Positions 9,648 through 19,205 of a stretch of DNA of 64,000 bases are shown here, one piece after another. The notes under the pieces are model-generated. The model made no database searches. It was not told the DNA's origin and saw nothing but the letters and a program-made list of their open reading frames with translations. The position numbers and the translations under genes are program-made. The DNA comes from Flavobacterium gawalongense (lineage in GTDB: Bacteria; Bacteroidota; Bacteroidia; Flavobacteriales; Flavobacteriaceae): assembly GCF_007097265.1 (NCBI RefSeq), contig NZ_VJZP01000006.1, forward strand, positions 1-64,000. Reading direction: 5' to 3'. The stretch's first letter is position 1; the number at the start of each line of letters is the position of its first letter.

Positions 9648-10958
9648 ATGAAGTTAAAAAAAATAGTAGCAGTCACTGGTTTGTTATTGACAACAGTGCT
9701 GCTTAATGCTCAGGAAATCATTAAAAAAAAGGATAGCATTCCAGCTATTAAACCAGAGAAAAAAGAACCGCTTTTTGATGTTAAGTTCTCGGGTTTTATT
9801 CGACATGATGCAGTGTTTGATTCCCGTCAGACTGTTGATGTAAGAGAAGCGGCAGTGGTACTTTGGGGAAAAGATGTTGACTTTGATGTCAATGGGAAAG
9901 ACAGAAACTCCGCTTCCAAGTTTCAAATGCTGAATGTATTATCCAGAGCCGGAGTTAAAGTAGGCGCTCCCGATGTTTTGGGTGCAAAAACTGCCGGATT
10001 CCTTGAAGGTGATTTTTTTGGTAATGCAGAAGGAGGAATCAATGAATTTCGTTTGAGACATGCCTATATTACATTGGACTGGAAAAAAAGCCAGTTGGGA
10101 ATAGGTCAATTTTGGCATCCGCTAACCATTCCGGAAATGTTTCCCGGAGTAGTTAATTTCAGTGGGGGTGCGCCTTATATGCCATATAACAGAAACCCTC
10201 AGATTCGTTTTACCCAAAAGTTAGATGCGAATTTTAATTTTATTGTAGCCGCCGTTTCACAAAGAGATTTTACTTCGAATACGGCTCCGTACAGAAACAG
10301 TTCACTTCCTTCGGGACATGTTCAGGTAAATTATAAAAGTAAAAATGCTCTCGTAGGTTTAGCAGGGCATTTTGAACAAATTCGTCCTAAAACAGGTTCT
10401 GGATTGACCAATGATTTTTCCAATGAAAGACTCAACAGTGTTTCCGTTATGGCGTATGGCCGTTTTGAAACGAAACCCATGACTATAAAAGCAGAAGCAA
10501 TGTATGGTGAAAACGCCACTTCATTCATTATGCTTGGAGGATATGTAGGATATACACCCACTTCAGGTGCGGGTTTAGAAACCTATTCTACAATGGCTAC
10601 ACAGTCTTTTTGGATTGATTTAACCGGGAAAACTAAAAAAATAATTCCTGGATTCTTTGCTGGCTTTAGCCAAAATGATGGTGCCACTAATCCGTTTTCT
10701 GGAAAAGCGGTAGCTTATGGATTTTCAAACATGGTAGGAGGTATAGCGGCATCAGGAAATACAACTACCAGAACTATTAATTATATTTATCGATTGGCAC
10801 CAAGAATTGAAGTGCCTATTAAAAATCTGAAATTTGGTTTGGAAGCAGAATATTCGGCTGCCGAATGGGGAAATGCGGATAATAGCGGAAGAGCAATAAG
10901 CAATCTGAATTTGATAGGAACTTGGAGAGTTGTATTTGCTACGGTTCTTAAATTTTAA
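9648..10958 (+). CDS. Outer membrane beta-barrel porin, probably for aromatic acids
   Basis: 436 residues with a signal peptide of about 21 residues (ending NAQ). After a short charged periplasmic segment, alternating strands start at DVKFSGFIRHDAVFDSRQ and continue to a C-terminal phenylalanine (TVLKF), typical of BAM-assembled barrels. No TonB plug is present, so it is a passive or substrate-specific channel, in the style of DcaP- or OprD-like porins of aromatic degraders. The function is inferred from its place between two MFS carriers in a benzoate region. A terminator follows at 10970-11012. Confidence 0.7.
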   Translation: MKLKKIVAVTGLLLTTVLLNAQEIIKKKDSIPAIKPEKKEPLFDVKFSGFIRHDAVFDSRQTVDVREAAVVLWGKDVDFDVNGKDRNSASKFQMLNVLSRAGVKVGAPDVLGAKTAGFLEGDFFGNAEGGINEFRLRHAYITLDWKKSQLGIGQFWHPLTIPEMFPGVVNFSGGAPYMPYNRNPQIRFTQKLDANFNFIVAAVSQRDFTSNTAPYRNSSLPSGHVQVNYKSKNALVGLAGHFEQIRPKTGSGLTNDFSNERLNSVSVMAYGRFETKPMTIKAEAMYGENATSFIMLGGYVGYTPTSGAGLETYSTMATQSFWIDLTGKTKKIIPGFFAGFSQNDGATNPFSGKAVAYGFSNMVGGIAASGNTTTRTINYIYRLAPRIEVPIKNLKFGLEAEYSAAEWGNADNSGRAISNLNLIGTWRVVFATVLKF

Positions 10959-10969
10959 TTTTTTAATGT

Positions 10970-11012
10970 ATTGGGTGTAATTATTGAAAGATAACTACAC
11001 CCAATTTTTTTG
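10970..11012 (+). terminator. Terminator between the porin and second MFS genes
   Basis: Arms ATTGGGTGTAATTAT (10970-10984) and ATAACTACACCCAAT (10991-11005), one mismatch, followed by seven T. Confidence 0.75.
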
Positions 11013-11020
11013 TTATCATT

Positions 11021-12406
11021 ATGAATGAAACCAATAAATGGCTGTCTTTAATTATTGTACTAGTAGCTCCTTTACTTTCAGTAATCGATGTGTATATTGT
11101 GAATATGGCTTTGCCGGAAATCAAACAACAGTATGTAACATCAGACAGTAATACAGAATTAGTGATCAGTTCTTATTTATTAGGATATTGTGTTTTTTTA
11201 GTCACAGGAGGAAGAGCCGGAGATTTTTTTGGACGAAAGAAAATATTCATTATTGGGACGCTGTCCTTCACGATTACTTCTGCTTTATGCGGTTGTGCAG
11301 TAACAATTTTACAATTAATACTTTTTAGGTTTTTTCAGGGTGTGGCTGCGGCCTTTATGATTCCTCAAACCTTGACGATAATACAAGTTACTTTTCGAGA
11401 AGCCAAAGAACGAAACACGGCCTTTGGTTTTTTCGGAATTACGTTGGGTATTGCTTCTATTTTAGGCCAATTTTTAGGGGGCTATTTTGTGGCACACCAT
11501 TATATTGAAGAAAGTTGGAGGTTGATATTCTTGATAAATGTTCCGTTTGGTTTAGTAACTGTTGTTCTTTCATTTTTCTTTTTGCAAGAAACGAGTCTGC
11601 ATAAAGGAGGTAAATTTGACATGCTTGGCGTATTATTGTTGACCATTGCTTTAGGAAGTTTAATTTATGGACTCACTTTAGTACCAGAGCAAGGACTTTC
11701 GGTTTTAGTATTGCTTTTGCCGTTTTTATCCGGGATTTTTCTATATATATTCTGGAAGAACCAAAAAAGGAAAACCCAACAGCAAAGCAGTCCTTTAATG
11801 AACACGAATCTTTTTAAAATAAAAAGTTTCAATTTGGTTTTACTGGTAGCGTTGTTTTTTTTCGGAGCACACAATTCTTATTTATTAATATGTGCGGTTC
11901 AGTTTCAAAAAACATTACATCTGGATCCTTATGTTGCCAGCCAGTATTTTACTTTTAATGGTATTGGTTTTTTGATGTCTTCATTTATTGCTTTAAAATT
12001 ATTGCATAAATATGGAATCAAATTATTGATTATAGGCTGTTTTCTAATGATTATTTCTTTGGTTTTACAGGTTTTTACTCTTGGAGATCCGGCAAATGTG
12101 GATTACATTCCTTGCTTTCTTTTATTGTATGGATTGGGACAGGGGATACTTTTACCGTCGATTTTAAATTATGCGCTTAAAAAAATTCCAGCAGATTATG
12201 CCGCATTGGCTGGAGGTGTGTATTCAACTGTACAGCAATTTTCATCTGCTTTTGGAATCAGTATTATTGGGAGTGTATTTTTTTATAGTTTAAAACAACA
12301 TCTGGATGGCTATAGCATTGCTATGAGTATGGCGATTGTCTATTTGGTTTTTGTAGCGCTATTTTTATACCGACTTTCAAAATTGAATACAACCAATCCG
12401 TCTTAG
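11021..12406 (+). CDS. MFS transporter, DHA2 (EmrB/QacA-like) type
   Basis: 461-residue polytopic protein with about 13-14 predicted hydrophobic segments. It carries the DHA2 start (VIDVYIVNMALPEI) and the loop 2-3 motif GGRAGDFFGRKKIF. These carriers usually export drugs or organic acids by proton antiport. The start codon is only nine bases after the terminator T-run, so this gene may be partly isolated from the uptake pair. An efflux role for aromatic acids or intermediates is possible but unproven; it could equally import a related acid. Confidence 0.8.
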   Translation: MNETNKWLSLIIVLVAPLLSVIDVYIVNMALPEIKQQYVTSDSNTELVISSYLLGYCVFLVTGGRAGDFFGRKKIFIIGTLSFTITSALCGCAVTILQLILFRFFQGVAAAFMIPQTLTIIQVTFREAKERNTAFGFFGITLGIASILGQFLGGYFVAHHYIEESWRLIFLINVPFGLVTVVLSFFFLQETSLHKGGKFDMLGVLLLTIALGSLIYGLTLVPEQGLSVLVLLLPFLSGIFLYIFWKNQKRKTQQQSSPLMNTNLFKIKSFNLVLLVALFFFGAHNSYLLICAVQFQKTLHLDPYVASQYFTFNGIGFLMSSFIALKLLHKYGIKLLIIGCFLMIISLVLQVFTLGDPANVDYIPCFLLLYGLGQGILLPSILNYALKKIPADYAALAGGVYSTVQQFSSAFGISIIGSVFFYSLKQHLDGYSIAMSMAIVYLVFVALFLYRLSKLNTTNPS

Positions 12407-12522
12407 AATAGTACAAAGCTTTTTTCTTTTATCTGAAAAATGTTAAATAATACTCAAACGATATAGTTGTATTTTTATTATCTTTGATAGATTTCAAAAT
12501 ATTTTTTGAGCTAAAATAATTC

Positions 12523-13401
12523 ATGAGAAGTAAATTATTTTTTAAGGGGATTTATGGTGATAACTCTATTGATATGGTTAGGGATATTATTCATATTACT
12601 CCTATGGAGATAACTGGTAAACGCCACGAATGGTATATAAAACCTCATGTACACAGTGATCTTTTTCAAATTTTTGTGGTAGAAAGCGGCTCTTTAGAAT
12701 TAATACTTAATGACGAAAGTCAAATTGTGGAAAGTGTTTCTTTTTTTTCTATTCCAAAAAACATCAGTCATGGTTTACGCATGAATGCGGATACTAAAGG
12801 ATGGGTAATCTCACTTTATGATAAATCCTTGGAGAATATGTTAAAACTCGATACCGATATCATCAATAAGATAGACGAAATTCATATTTCAAAACTGGAC
12901 GAAGATGATAAATTAATCAATGATGCTTTGACAACGATTCGTAAATGTATCGATGAATATTATTCTGAATTACCGGGTAAGCAACACGCTTTACAGTACT
13001 TAGTGGGAATGATGTTGTTGCGCTTGTATAGGATATTTGTAACTTCTGCGGCTGTTCATCTTTCCGATAATAAGAATAAAATGTATTACAGGCGTTTTAT
13101 TCAATTAATTAAGGAACAAAAATCTTTTAAAGTAAGCGTTGAAGACTATGCGGCTCGTTTAGCTATTTCAAGCGGACATCTCAACCGAATTTGTAAGGAT
13201 GTTTCCGGCTTGTCGCCAAAAGATGTTGTTATTAATTTTTTTATTGACGAAGCTAAAATTTACCTGCGCAATTTTGAAATGTCAATTGCCGAAATCTCGT
13301 ATGAATTAGATATCGAAGATCCCGCTTATTTTACGCGTTTGTTTAAGAAAAAAACCGGGCTAACTCCCAAAGAATTCAGAAGTCAATTAGGACGTAAGTA
13401 A
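12523..13401 (+). CDS. AraC-family regulator with cupin sensor (PobR-like)
   Basis: 292 residues. The N-terminal cupin domain (about 20-110) has a WYIKPHVHSDLFQ ligand-pocket segment. The C-terminal double HTH (about 190-288) ends in the signature AEISYELDIEDPAYFTRLFKKKTGLTP (given here in parts: AEISYELDIEDPAYF, TRLFKKKTGLTP). This architecture is shared with PobR-type activators that sense aromatic acids. A TATCTTTG box at 12479-12486 fits a Bacteroidota -7 element, though I see no good -33 partner. The protein probably activates the upstream uptake genes, the downstream cat/ben genes, or both. Confidence 0.85.
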   Translation: MRSKLFFKGIYGDNSIDMVRDIIHITPMEITGKRHEWYIKPHVHSDLFQIFVVESGSLELILNDESQIVESVSFFSIPKNISHGLRMNADTKGWVISLYDKSLENMLKLDTDIINKIDEIHISKLDEDDKLINDALTTIRKCIDEYYSELPGKQHALQYLVGMMLLRLYRIFVTSAAVHLSDNKNKMYYRRFIQLIKEQKSFKVSVEDYAARLAISSGHLNRICKDVSGLSPKDVVINFFIDEAKIYLRNFEMSIAEISYELDIEDPAYFTRLFKKKTGLTPKEFRSQLGRK

Positions 13402-13640
13402 TCACTTCATTCGTCTTTTACCACTTTAATTATTTAAATGAGATAACTGTCAATCCTATAAATTAGGTGTTCATAACAACCTCATTTCCAATCTTTCTAC
13501 AGAAAATTTTGTTAGTCCTGCTTTTTTAAATAAATCACACCTTTTTATCTTTGTTTTTACTGTTTAAAGGTATCGTAAACAAATAGTTATGCTTTTTGCT
13601 TATTTGTTTGATTTGTCTCATTAATAGCAAATTAATCCAA

Positions 13641-13670
13641 TTTTAGACCCTGCTTTTAGCTATAAATTTG
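13641..13670 (+). promoter_or_regulatory. Candidate Bacteroidota-type promoter of the cat/ben/pca operon
   Basis: TAAATTTG at 13663-13670 matches the TAnnTTTG -7 consensus. A weak -33 element (TTTT at 13641-13644) lies 18 nt upstream. The expected start site falls just before or inside the palindrome beginning at 13683. Confidence 0.45.
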
Positions 13671-13682
13671 TGATAAGCAAAC

Positions 13683-13723
13683 AGTAAGTGAGCACTCAAT
13701 TATTTATGAGTGAGTACTTACTC
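13683..13723. promoter_or_regulatory. Paired palindromic operator, candidate TetR target
   Basis: Arms AGTAAGTGAGCACTCA (13683-13698) and TGAGTGAGTACTTACT (13707-13722) are inverted repeats matching at 13 of 16 positions across an 8-bp spacer. The right arm plus one base (13708-13723) is itself a near-perfect 16-bp palindrome centred on GTAC, typical of TetR-family sites. It lies 12 bp after the -7 box and 33 bp before the catB ATG, where a bound repressor would block transcription. Confidence 0.6.
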
Positions 13724-13756
13724 CTGTCGAAATCAAATAAATTTAGATACTAAGAA

Positions 13757-14878
13757 ATGAATAATCCTATTATTGAAAAAATTGAAGCCATTTTGGTTGA
13801 TTTGCCAACAATTCGTCCGCATCATCTCTCGATGACCGTAATGAAAAAACAAACTATGGTTATCATTCGTTTGTTTTGCAGTGATGGAATTGAAGGAATT
13901 GGAGAAGCAACAACAATCGGTGGATTGAGTTACGGAGAGGAATCTCCGGAGAGCATGAAACTCAACATCGATACGTATTTTGCTCCTTTATTAGTGGGTC
14001 AGGATGCGACTAATATTCACAAAGCAATGTTTTGGATTGAAAAAAACATTAAAGGCAACCGAATCGCAAAATCAGGAATTGAAACGGCACTTTTAGATGC
14101 GCATGGAAAACGATTGGGTGTTTCTGTCGCTACATTATTAGGAGGTGCAATTACTGAAACTTTACCCGTTTTATGGACTTTGGCCAGCGGAAATACACAA
14201 CAGGATATTGAAGAAGCCGAACATCTTTTAGCTATTGGAAGACACACTACTTTTAAATTAAAAATTGGATGGCAAGCTCCTGAAATTTCAATCGCTCACG
14301 TTGCCGCAATCAAAAAAGCGATGGGAGACAGAGCAAAAATAACAGTGGATGTGAATCAGGCTTGGGACGAAAGTACCGCGAAAATTAGCATTGCTAAACT
14401 TCAGGAAGCAGGAATTGATTTGATCGAACAGCCTATAGTTAAAGAAAATTTTGAAGGTTTGGCTCGTTTGACCAAAATGTTTACAGTACCTATCATGGCC
14501 GATGAAGCGTTGAACGATAGTAGTGATGCTTACAAATTGGCCAAAATAAGAGGAGGAGATGTTTTTGCATTAAAAATCGGAAAATCAGGCGGATTGCATA
14601 ATGTTTTAAAAGTGGCTGCGATTGCAGAAGCTGCTGATATCAGTTTGTATGGAGGAACCTTATTGGAAGGAACAATTGGTTCTGTTGCCTCGGCACATGC
14701 TTTTAGTACGTTGAAAACAATGTCGTGGGGAACGGAACTTTTCGGCCCATTATTATTAACGGATGATATTGTTAAAACCAAAGTAGAATTTTCGAATGCT
14801 TCGATGAAAATCCCACAAGGTCCGGGTTTAGGCTTGGAATTAGATTTAGAAAAACTCAACCAATATAAACGCAAATAA
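13757..14878 (+). CDS. catB: Muconate cycloisomerase
   Basis: 373-residue enolase-superfamily enzyme that converts cis,cis-muconate to muconolactone. The residues expected from the family are at their canonical positions: catalytic K167/K169 (FKLKIGW) and K273 (FALKIGK), and metal ligands D198, E224 and D249. The length is standard. It is the first gene after the promoter/operator and is followed by catC after 11 bp. Chloromuconate activity cannot be excluded, but the neighbours point to the unsubstituted benzoate pathway. Confidence 0.95.
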   Translation: MNNPIIEKIEAILVDLPTIRPHHLSMTVMKKQTMVIIRLFCSDGIEGIGEATTIGGLSYGEESPESMKLNIDTYFAPLLVGQDATNIHKAMFWIEKNIKGNRIAKSGIETALLDAHGKRLGVSVATLLGGAITETLPVLWTLASGNTQQDIEEAEHLLAIGRHTTFKLKIGWQAPEISIAHVAAIKKAMGDRAKITVDVNQAWDESTAKISIAKLQEAGIDLIEQPIVKENFEGLARLTKMFTVPIMADEALNDSSDAYKLAKIRGGDVFALKIGKSGGLHNVLKVAAIAEAADISLYGGTLLEGTIGSVASAHAFSTLKTMSWGTELFGPLLLTDDIVKTKVEFSNASMKIPQGPGLGLELDLEKLNQYKRK

Positions 14879-14889
14879 AAATTAGCACT

Positions 14890-15180
14890 ATGTTATTCCA
14901 CGTAGAAATGACCGTAAAAATTCCACATGATTCAGATGTGAATTTTGTAAACGAATTAAAAGCAAAAGAAAAAGCAATGTCCCAAGATTTGCAACGCAGC
15001 GGAAAATGGGTAGACATTTGGAGAATCGTCGGGAAGTATTCCAACATCAGTATTTTCAATGTAGAAAGTCCGGCTGAACTTCATGACATTCTAAGCAATT
15101 TACCCCTTTTTCCTTTTATGGAAATCGAAGTAAAATCATTATGCAAACATTATTCTTCGATTAAAGAAGGAGAATTATAA
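14890..15180 (+). CDS. catC: Muconolactone delta-isomerase
   Basis: 96 residues, the usual size of this small ferredoxin-like fold enzyme. It begins MLFHVEMTVKIP and carries the conserved GKWVDIWRIVGKYSNISIF and LPLFPFMEIEV segments. It moves the double bond of muconolactone to give 3-oxoadipate enol-lactone. It sits between catB (11 bp) and catA (49 bp). Confidence 0.95.
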   Translation: MLFHVEMTVKIPHDSDVNFVNELKAKEKAMSQDLQRSGKWVDIWRIVGKYSNISIFNVESPAELHDILSNLPLFPFMEIEVKSLCKHYSSIKEGEL

Positions 15181-15229
15181 CCATTTTAAATAATCAAAAA
15201 AAACTATAATAAATTAAAAAATCAATATC

Positions 15230-16156
15230 ATGACTAGAGCACAAATAGACGGATTACTTCAAAAAATTGAAAGTACTGAAAAAATAGAAGGTGGAAGCGA
15301 CAGAGCAAAAGCAATTGTAAACAGAATCCTTCGCGATTTGTTTTATACTATCGAAGATTTAGATATTCAACCGGATGAAGTTTGGACAGCAGTTAATTTC
15401 TTAACGCAAGCGGGTCAAAATGGAGAATATGGTTTAATCGCTGCAGGTTTAGGATTAGAACATTTCTTAGACTTACGCATGGATGAAGAAGAAGAAAAAG
15501 CTGGAATGACCGGTGGAACGCCAAGAACTATTGAAGGACCACTTTATGTTGCAGGAGCACCAAAATCAAAAGGGTTTGCACGTCTGGACGACGGAACTGA
15601 AGCGGAACAAGGGGAAATTTTCTTCATGCAAGGAAAAGTTTTGGATGATAGTAACAATCCAATTCCGAATGCAATTGTAGAGGTTTGGCATGCCAACTTG
15701 AAAGGGAATTATTCTTATTTTGATCAATCACAAAGTGATTTCAATTTACGCAGAACGATAGAAACGGATGAAAACGGAAACTATCAATTCCGCAGTATCC
15801 TTCCTTCTGGATATGCAGTTCCTCCTGGTGGATCAACAGAAACACTTTTAAGTGCCATTGGTCGTCACGGAAATCGTCCGTCTCACGTTCATTTCTTTGT
15901 TTCAGCGCCAGGCTGCAGAAAATTAACGACACAAATTAACTTTGAAGGAGATCCATACTTATGGGATGATTTCGCTTTCGCAACTCGTGAAGGTTTGGTT
16001 CCGGATCTTACCGTAATTACTGATGCGGAAAAAATCAAAGAAAAAGGATTAGACAAGCCTTTTTCCTCAATCGATTTCGACTTCACATTACATAGTGAAA
16101 TTGAAGGAATTCATGATGCAGAAGTAGAGCGATTGAGAGCTGAATCTGTAGCATAA
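15230..16156 (+). CDS. catA: Catechol 1,2-dioxygenase (intradiol)
   Basis: 308 residues. The N-terminal helical dimerisation domain (about 1-100) precedes the beta-sandwich catalytic domain. The four Fe(III) ligands are visible: Y161 (GNYSYFD), Y195 (PSGYAVP), H219 and H221 (RPSHVHFF). It cleaves catechol between the hydroxyls to cis,cis-muconate. The order B-C-A puts the ring-cleaving gene third. A 165-bp gap to benA contains no clear terminator, only AT-rich partial palindromes, so read-through or a second promoter are both possible. Confidence 0.95.
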   Translation: MTRAQIDGLLQKIESTEKIEGGSDRAKAIVNRILRDLFYTIEDLDIQPDEVWTAVNFLTQAGQNGEYGLIAAGLGLEHFLDLRMDEEEEKAGMTGGTPRTIEGPLYVAGAPKSKGFARLDDGTEAEQGEIFFMQGKVLDDSNNPIPNAIVEVWHANLKGNYSYFDQSQSDFNLRRTIETDENGNYQFRSILPSGYAVPPGGSTETLLSAIGRHGNRPSHVHFFVSAPGCRKLTTQINFEGDPYLWDDFAFATREGLVPDLTVITDAEKIKEKGLDKPFSSIDFDFTLHSEIEGIHDAEVERLRAESVA

Positions 16157-16321
16157 TAAAAAAAGAAACGGTCTATTGCCATTTTTCGAATCTTTTTTGG
16201 ACTTGTAGAATCCCCGTGAGAAGGAACAAATCGAATTGATTTTTTTTAATCATCCTCATGGTGGTTTTATCCCAAAATAACTCCGGAGCGGTTAGGTTAT
16301 GACTACTAAACAACAACACTA

Positions 16322-17671
16322 ATGGAAAAATTAAATAAAGAATATGTAGAAAGCCTATTGGAACACAACGTTTCTGAAGGTCTTTATCGTCATAACAGAG
16401 AATCCTTTACCAATCCGGAGTTGTTCGAATTGGAAATGAAATATATTTTCGAAAACAATTGGGTGTATTTGGCTCATGAAAGTCAAATAACGGAAGCAAA
16501 CGATTATTTCACTACTCATATTGGCAGACAACCCATCTTTATCGCTCGCAACAAAGAAGGCGAATTGAACGCCTTTATTAATGCGTGCAGCCATAGAGGA
16601 GCGCAGCTTTGTCGCTATAAAAAAGGGAATAAATCAACGTATACGTGTCCTTTTCACGGTTGGACTTTTAATAATTCGGGAAAATTACTAAAAGTAAAAG
16701 ATGTAAAAGGGGCTGGATATCCGGAACAGTTCAACACAGAAGGTTCTCATGATTTGAAAAAAGTGGCAAGATTTGAATCGTACAAAGGATTTTTATTTGG
16801 CAGCTTAAATCCAGATTCTTCTTCATTGGAAGACTATCTCGGAGATACCAAAAAGATTATTGATCAAATGGTGGATCAGGCAGAATTTGGATTGGAAGTA
16901 GTAAGAGGAGCTTCTACGTATACCTATGATGCAAACTGGAAAATGCAAATGGAAAATGGTGCTGATGGCTACCACGTAAGCTCGGTGCACTGGAATTATG
17001 TTGCTACCATGGGGAACCGTAAAGAAGATGGTGTAAAAGCGGTAGATCCTAACGGATGGTCGAAAAGTATTGGTGGTGTTTATGGTTTTGAAAATGGTCA
17101 TATGCTACTTTGGACAAAAATGCTGAATCCGGAAGTACGTCCTCTTTACAGTCAATTGGATCGATTGAATGACACTCTTGGTGAAGAAAGAACCAATTTC
17201 ATTGTCAACGAAACCCGCAACTTGGCTATTTATCCAAATGTGTATTTGATGGATCAGTTTTCGACTCAAATTCGTGTGGTTCGACCGATCTCTGTCGATA
17301 AATCGGAAGTGACGATTTACTGTATAGCACCAAAAAATGAACCTGCAGCAGACCGTGCGTTACGTATTCGCCAATACGAAGATTTCTTCAATGTAACCGG
17401 AATGGGAACTCCTGATGATTTGGAAGAATTCAGATCCTGTCAGGAAAGTTATTTAGCAAAAGCCATGCCTTGGAACGATGTCAGCCGTGGAGCAGAACAT
17501 TGGGTTTACGGTCCGGACGAACATGCTACCGCCATGGGTATCAATCCAAAATTAAGCGGAATCCGAACCGAAGATGAAGGATTATTCCTGATGCAACACC
17601 AGTATTGGGCAGAAACTTTGAAAGAAGCTTTGGCAAAAGAAGAATTGATTAATCTAGAAAACAATTTGTAA
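16322..17671 (+). CDS. benA: Benzoate 1,2-dioxygenase, large (alpha) subunit
   Basis: 449 residues. The Rieske [2Fe-2S] ligands are C89-x-H91 and C109-x2-H112 (CSHRGAQLC and CPFHGW). The mononuclear iron domain follows, with the [15 protein letters not shown] motif near 214-228. With BenB and BenC it adds both atoms of O2 to benzoate, giving a cis-diol carboxylate. It is separated from benB by one base. Toluate is an alternative substrate; without pocket analysis benzoate is the default. Confidence 0.94.
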   Translation: MEKLNKEYVESLLEHNVSEGLYRHNRESFTNPELFELEMKYIFENNWVYLAHESQITEANDYFTTHIGRQPIFIARNKEGELNAFINACSHRGAQLCRYKKGNKSTYTCPFHGWTFNNSGKLLKVKDVKGAGYPEQFNTEGSHDLKKVARFESYKGFLFGSLNPDSSSLEDYLGDTKKIIDQMVDQAEFGLEVVRGASTYTYDANWKMQMENGADGYHVSSVHWNYVATMGNRKEDGVKAVDPNGWSKSIGGVYGFENGHMLLWTKMLNPEVRPLYSQLDRLNDTLGEERTNFIVNETRNLAIYPNVYLMDQFSTQIRVVRPISVDKSEVTIYCIAPKNEPAADRALRIRQYEDFFNVTGMGTPDDLEEFRSCQESYLAKAMPWNDVSRGAEHWVYGPDEHATAMGINPKLSGIRTEDEGLFLMQHQYWAETLKEALAKEELINLENNL

Positions 17672-17672
17672 G

Positions 17673-18158
17673 ATGACTAATTACGATAAAATACAGGCAT
17701 TTGTTTATCAGGAAGCAAGACATTTAGATGACAAACAATGGGATGAATGGCTTCAGTTATACGATGAAAAAGTAACGTTTTGGATGCCATCTTGGGATGA
17801 TGAGGATAAATTGACAACAAATCACGAAACTGAAATCTCCTTGATTTATTATCCAAACAGAAATGGTTTGGAAGACCGTGTTTTTAGAATCAGAACCGAA
17901 CGTTCGAGCGCTACTTTACCGGACACCAGAACAAGCCATAATTGCACCAATCTTGAAATTCTGGAAGAAAACAACGATGAAGTTAAAATACGTTTTAACT
18001 GGAATACATTAAGCTTTCGATACAATAAATTGGATCAGTTTTTTGGCGTTTCCTTCTACACTTTGAAAAAAGTGGAAGACTCATTTTTAATCACTAATAA
18101 AAAAGTCATCCTTAAGAACGATTACATTCGACAGGTGCTTGACATATATCATATTTAA
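17673..18158 (+). CDS. benB: Benzoate 1,2-dioxygenase, small (beta) subunit
   Basis: 161 residues of the ring-hydroxylating dioxygenase beta-subunit fold (NTF2-like). It shows the DDKQWDEWLQLYDE start, the family segment RIRTERSSATLPDTRTSHN and the C-terminal KKVILKNDYI. It is a structural partner of BenA in the alpha3beta3 oxygenase. Confidence 0.93.
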   Translation: MTNYDKIQAFVYQEARHLDDKQWDEWLQLYDEKVTFWMPSWDDEDKLTTNHETEISLIYYPNRNGLEDRVFRIRTERSSATLPDTRTSHNCTNLEILEENNDEVKIRFNWNTLSFRYNKLDQFFGVSFYTLKKVEDSFLITNKKVILKNDYIRQVLDIYHI

Positions 18159-18168
18159 TACAAAAGTA

Positions 18169-19188
18169 ATGGCAAAAATAGCATTAAACTTTGAGGACGG
18201 AGTTACCCGATTTATAGATAGTTTACCCAATGAAACTGTAGCAGAAACTGCGTATCGTGTTGGGATAAACATTCCGTTAGATTGCGCTGATGGCGCTTGT
18301 GGTACTTGTAAATGTAAAATGAGATCAGGAAATTTCGATGCGGGAGACTATATCGAAGAAGCCTTATCAGATGAAGAAGCGGCGGCAGGTTTTGCGCTTG
18401 CTTGTCAAGTGAGACCAAAATCAGACCTTGTAGTTGATATTTTGGCAAGTTCTGCTGCCTGTAAAGTAAAATCTACGGCTGTCACTACCGAAATCAAGGA
18501 ATTAAACCGATTGTCTTCCGAAATTTATCAATTAAAATTGCGTGCTGCTGACGGGAGTTCTTTTCAATTTCTTCCGGGACAATATGTAAATATTGAGGTT
18601 CCGGAAACTCCACAAACCAGATCGTATTCGTACAGTTCACAACCTGATACAGCTGAAGGGGAGTTTTTAATCAAATTAGTGCCTGGAGGATTGATGAGTA
18701 CTTATCTAAAAGAGGAGGCGACTGTAGGAGGGAAACTAAACATTGTAACTCCTTTAGGAAGTTTTTATTTAAGAGAGGCTCAACGTGATTTAATCTTTAT
18801 TGCAGGCGGTACAGGTATTGCACCTTTTATGGCGATGCTTGAAAAACTAAAAGCAGAAAAAAATACTACTCCTATTCATTTGTTTTACGGAGCAACTACA
18901 GGGGAGAATGTAGTGGAATTGGAACGTTTGAAAGCGTTTAGTGCAATTATGCCATTGCAACTATTCACTTGTACTTCTGACGAACAAGCAGAAGGTCATG
19001 ACAAAGGATTTGTTACGCAATGGATTAATAAAGAGCTTCTTGGCGATAAAGCCTATGATATTTATATCTGTGGACCAAATGCCATGGTAGAAGCGGTAAA
19101 AACAACACTTGATAAAGAGGCGATTCAACATGTTAATTTTTACATGGAAAAATTTGTTCCAACTGGTCAGGAAAATGTACAATTATAA
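18169..19188 (+). CDS. benC: Benzoate 1,2-dioxygenase electron transfer reductase
   Basis: 339 residues from the ATG at 18169. An in-frame ATG at 18139 overlaps benB and would add ten residues with no family counterpart, so I prefer the later start, which begins MAKIALNFEDGVTRF like other BenC proteins. The plant-type [2Fe-2S] domain has CADGACGTCKC and a distal CQVRP cysteine. The FAD domain has RSYSYSS and the NAD domain IAGGTGIAPF. It passes electrons from NADH to the BenAB oxygenase. It lies 10 bp after benB. Confidence 0.94.
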   Translation: MAKIALNFEDGVTRFIDSLPNETVAETAYRVGINIPLDCADGACGTCKCKMRSGNFDAGDYIEEALSDEEAAAGFALACQVRPKSDLVVDILASSAACKVKSTAVTTEIKELNRLSSEIYQLKLRAADGSSFQFLPGQYVNIEVPETPQTRSYSYSSQPDTAEGEFLIKLVPGGLMSTYLKEEATVGGKLNIVTPLGSFYLREAQRDLIFIAGGTGIAPFMAMLEKLKAEKNTTPIHLFYGATTGENVVELERLKAFSAIMPLQLFTCTSDEQAEGHDKGFVTQWINKELLGDKAYDIYICGPNAMVEAVKTTLDKEAIQHVNFYMEKFVPTGQENVQL

Positions 19189-19205
19189 TTTTTTAAACAG
19201 TAAAA

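Larger units (their letters stand above)
13402..13756. promoter_or_regulatory. Control region before the cat/ben/pca operon
   Basis: A 355-bp gene-free stretch. Its right part holds a -7-like box and a double palindrome (listed separately). The left part is AT-rich with no other structure I can support. Confidence 0.6.

Noticed and set aside
16157..16321. A possible terminator or promoter between catA and benA
   Set aside because: Only weak AT-rich palindromes and no TAnnTTTG box were visible; evidence is too thin to list as a site.
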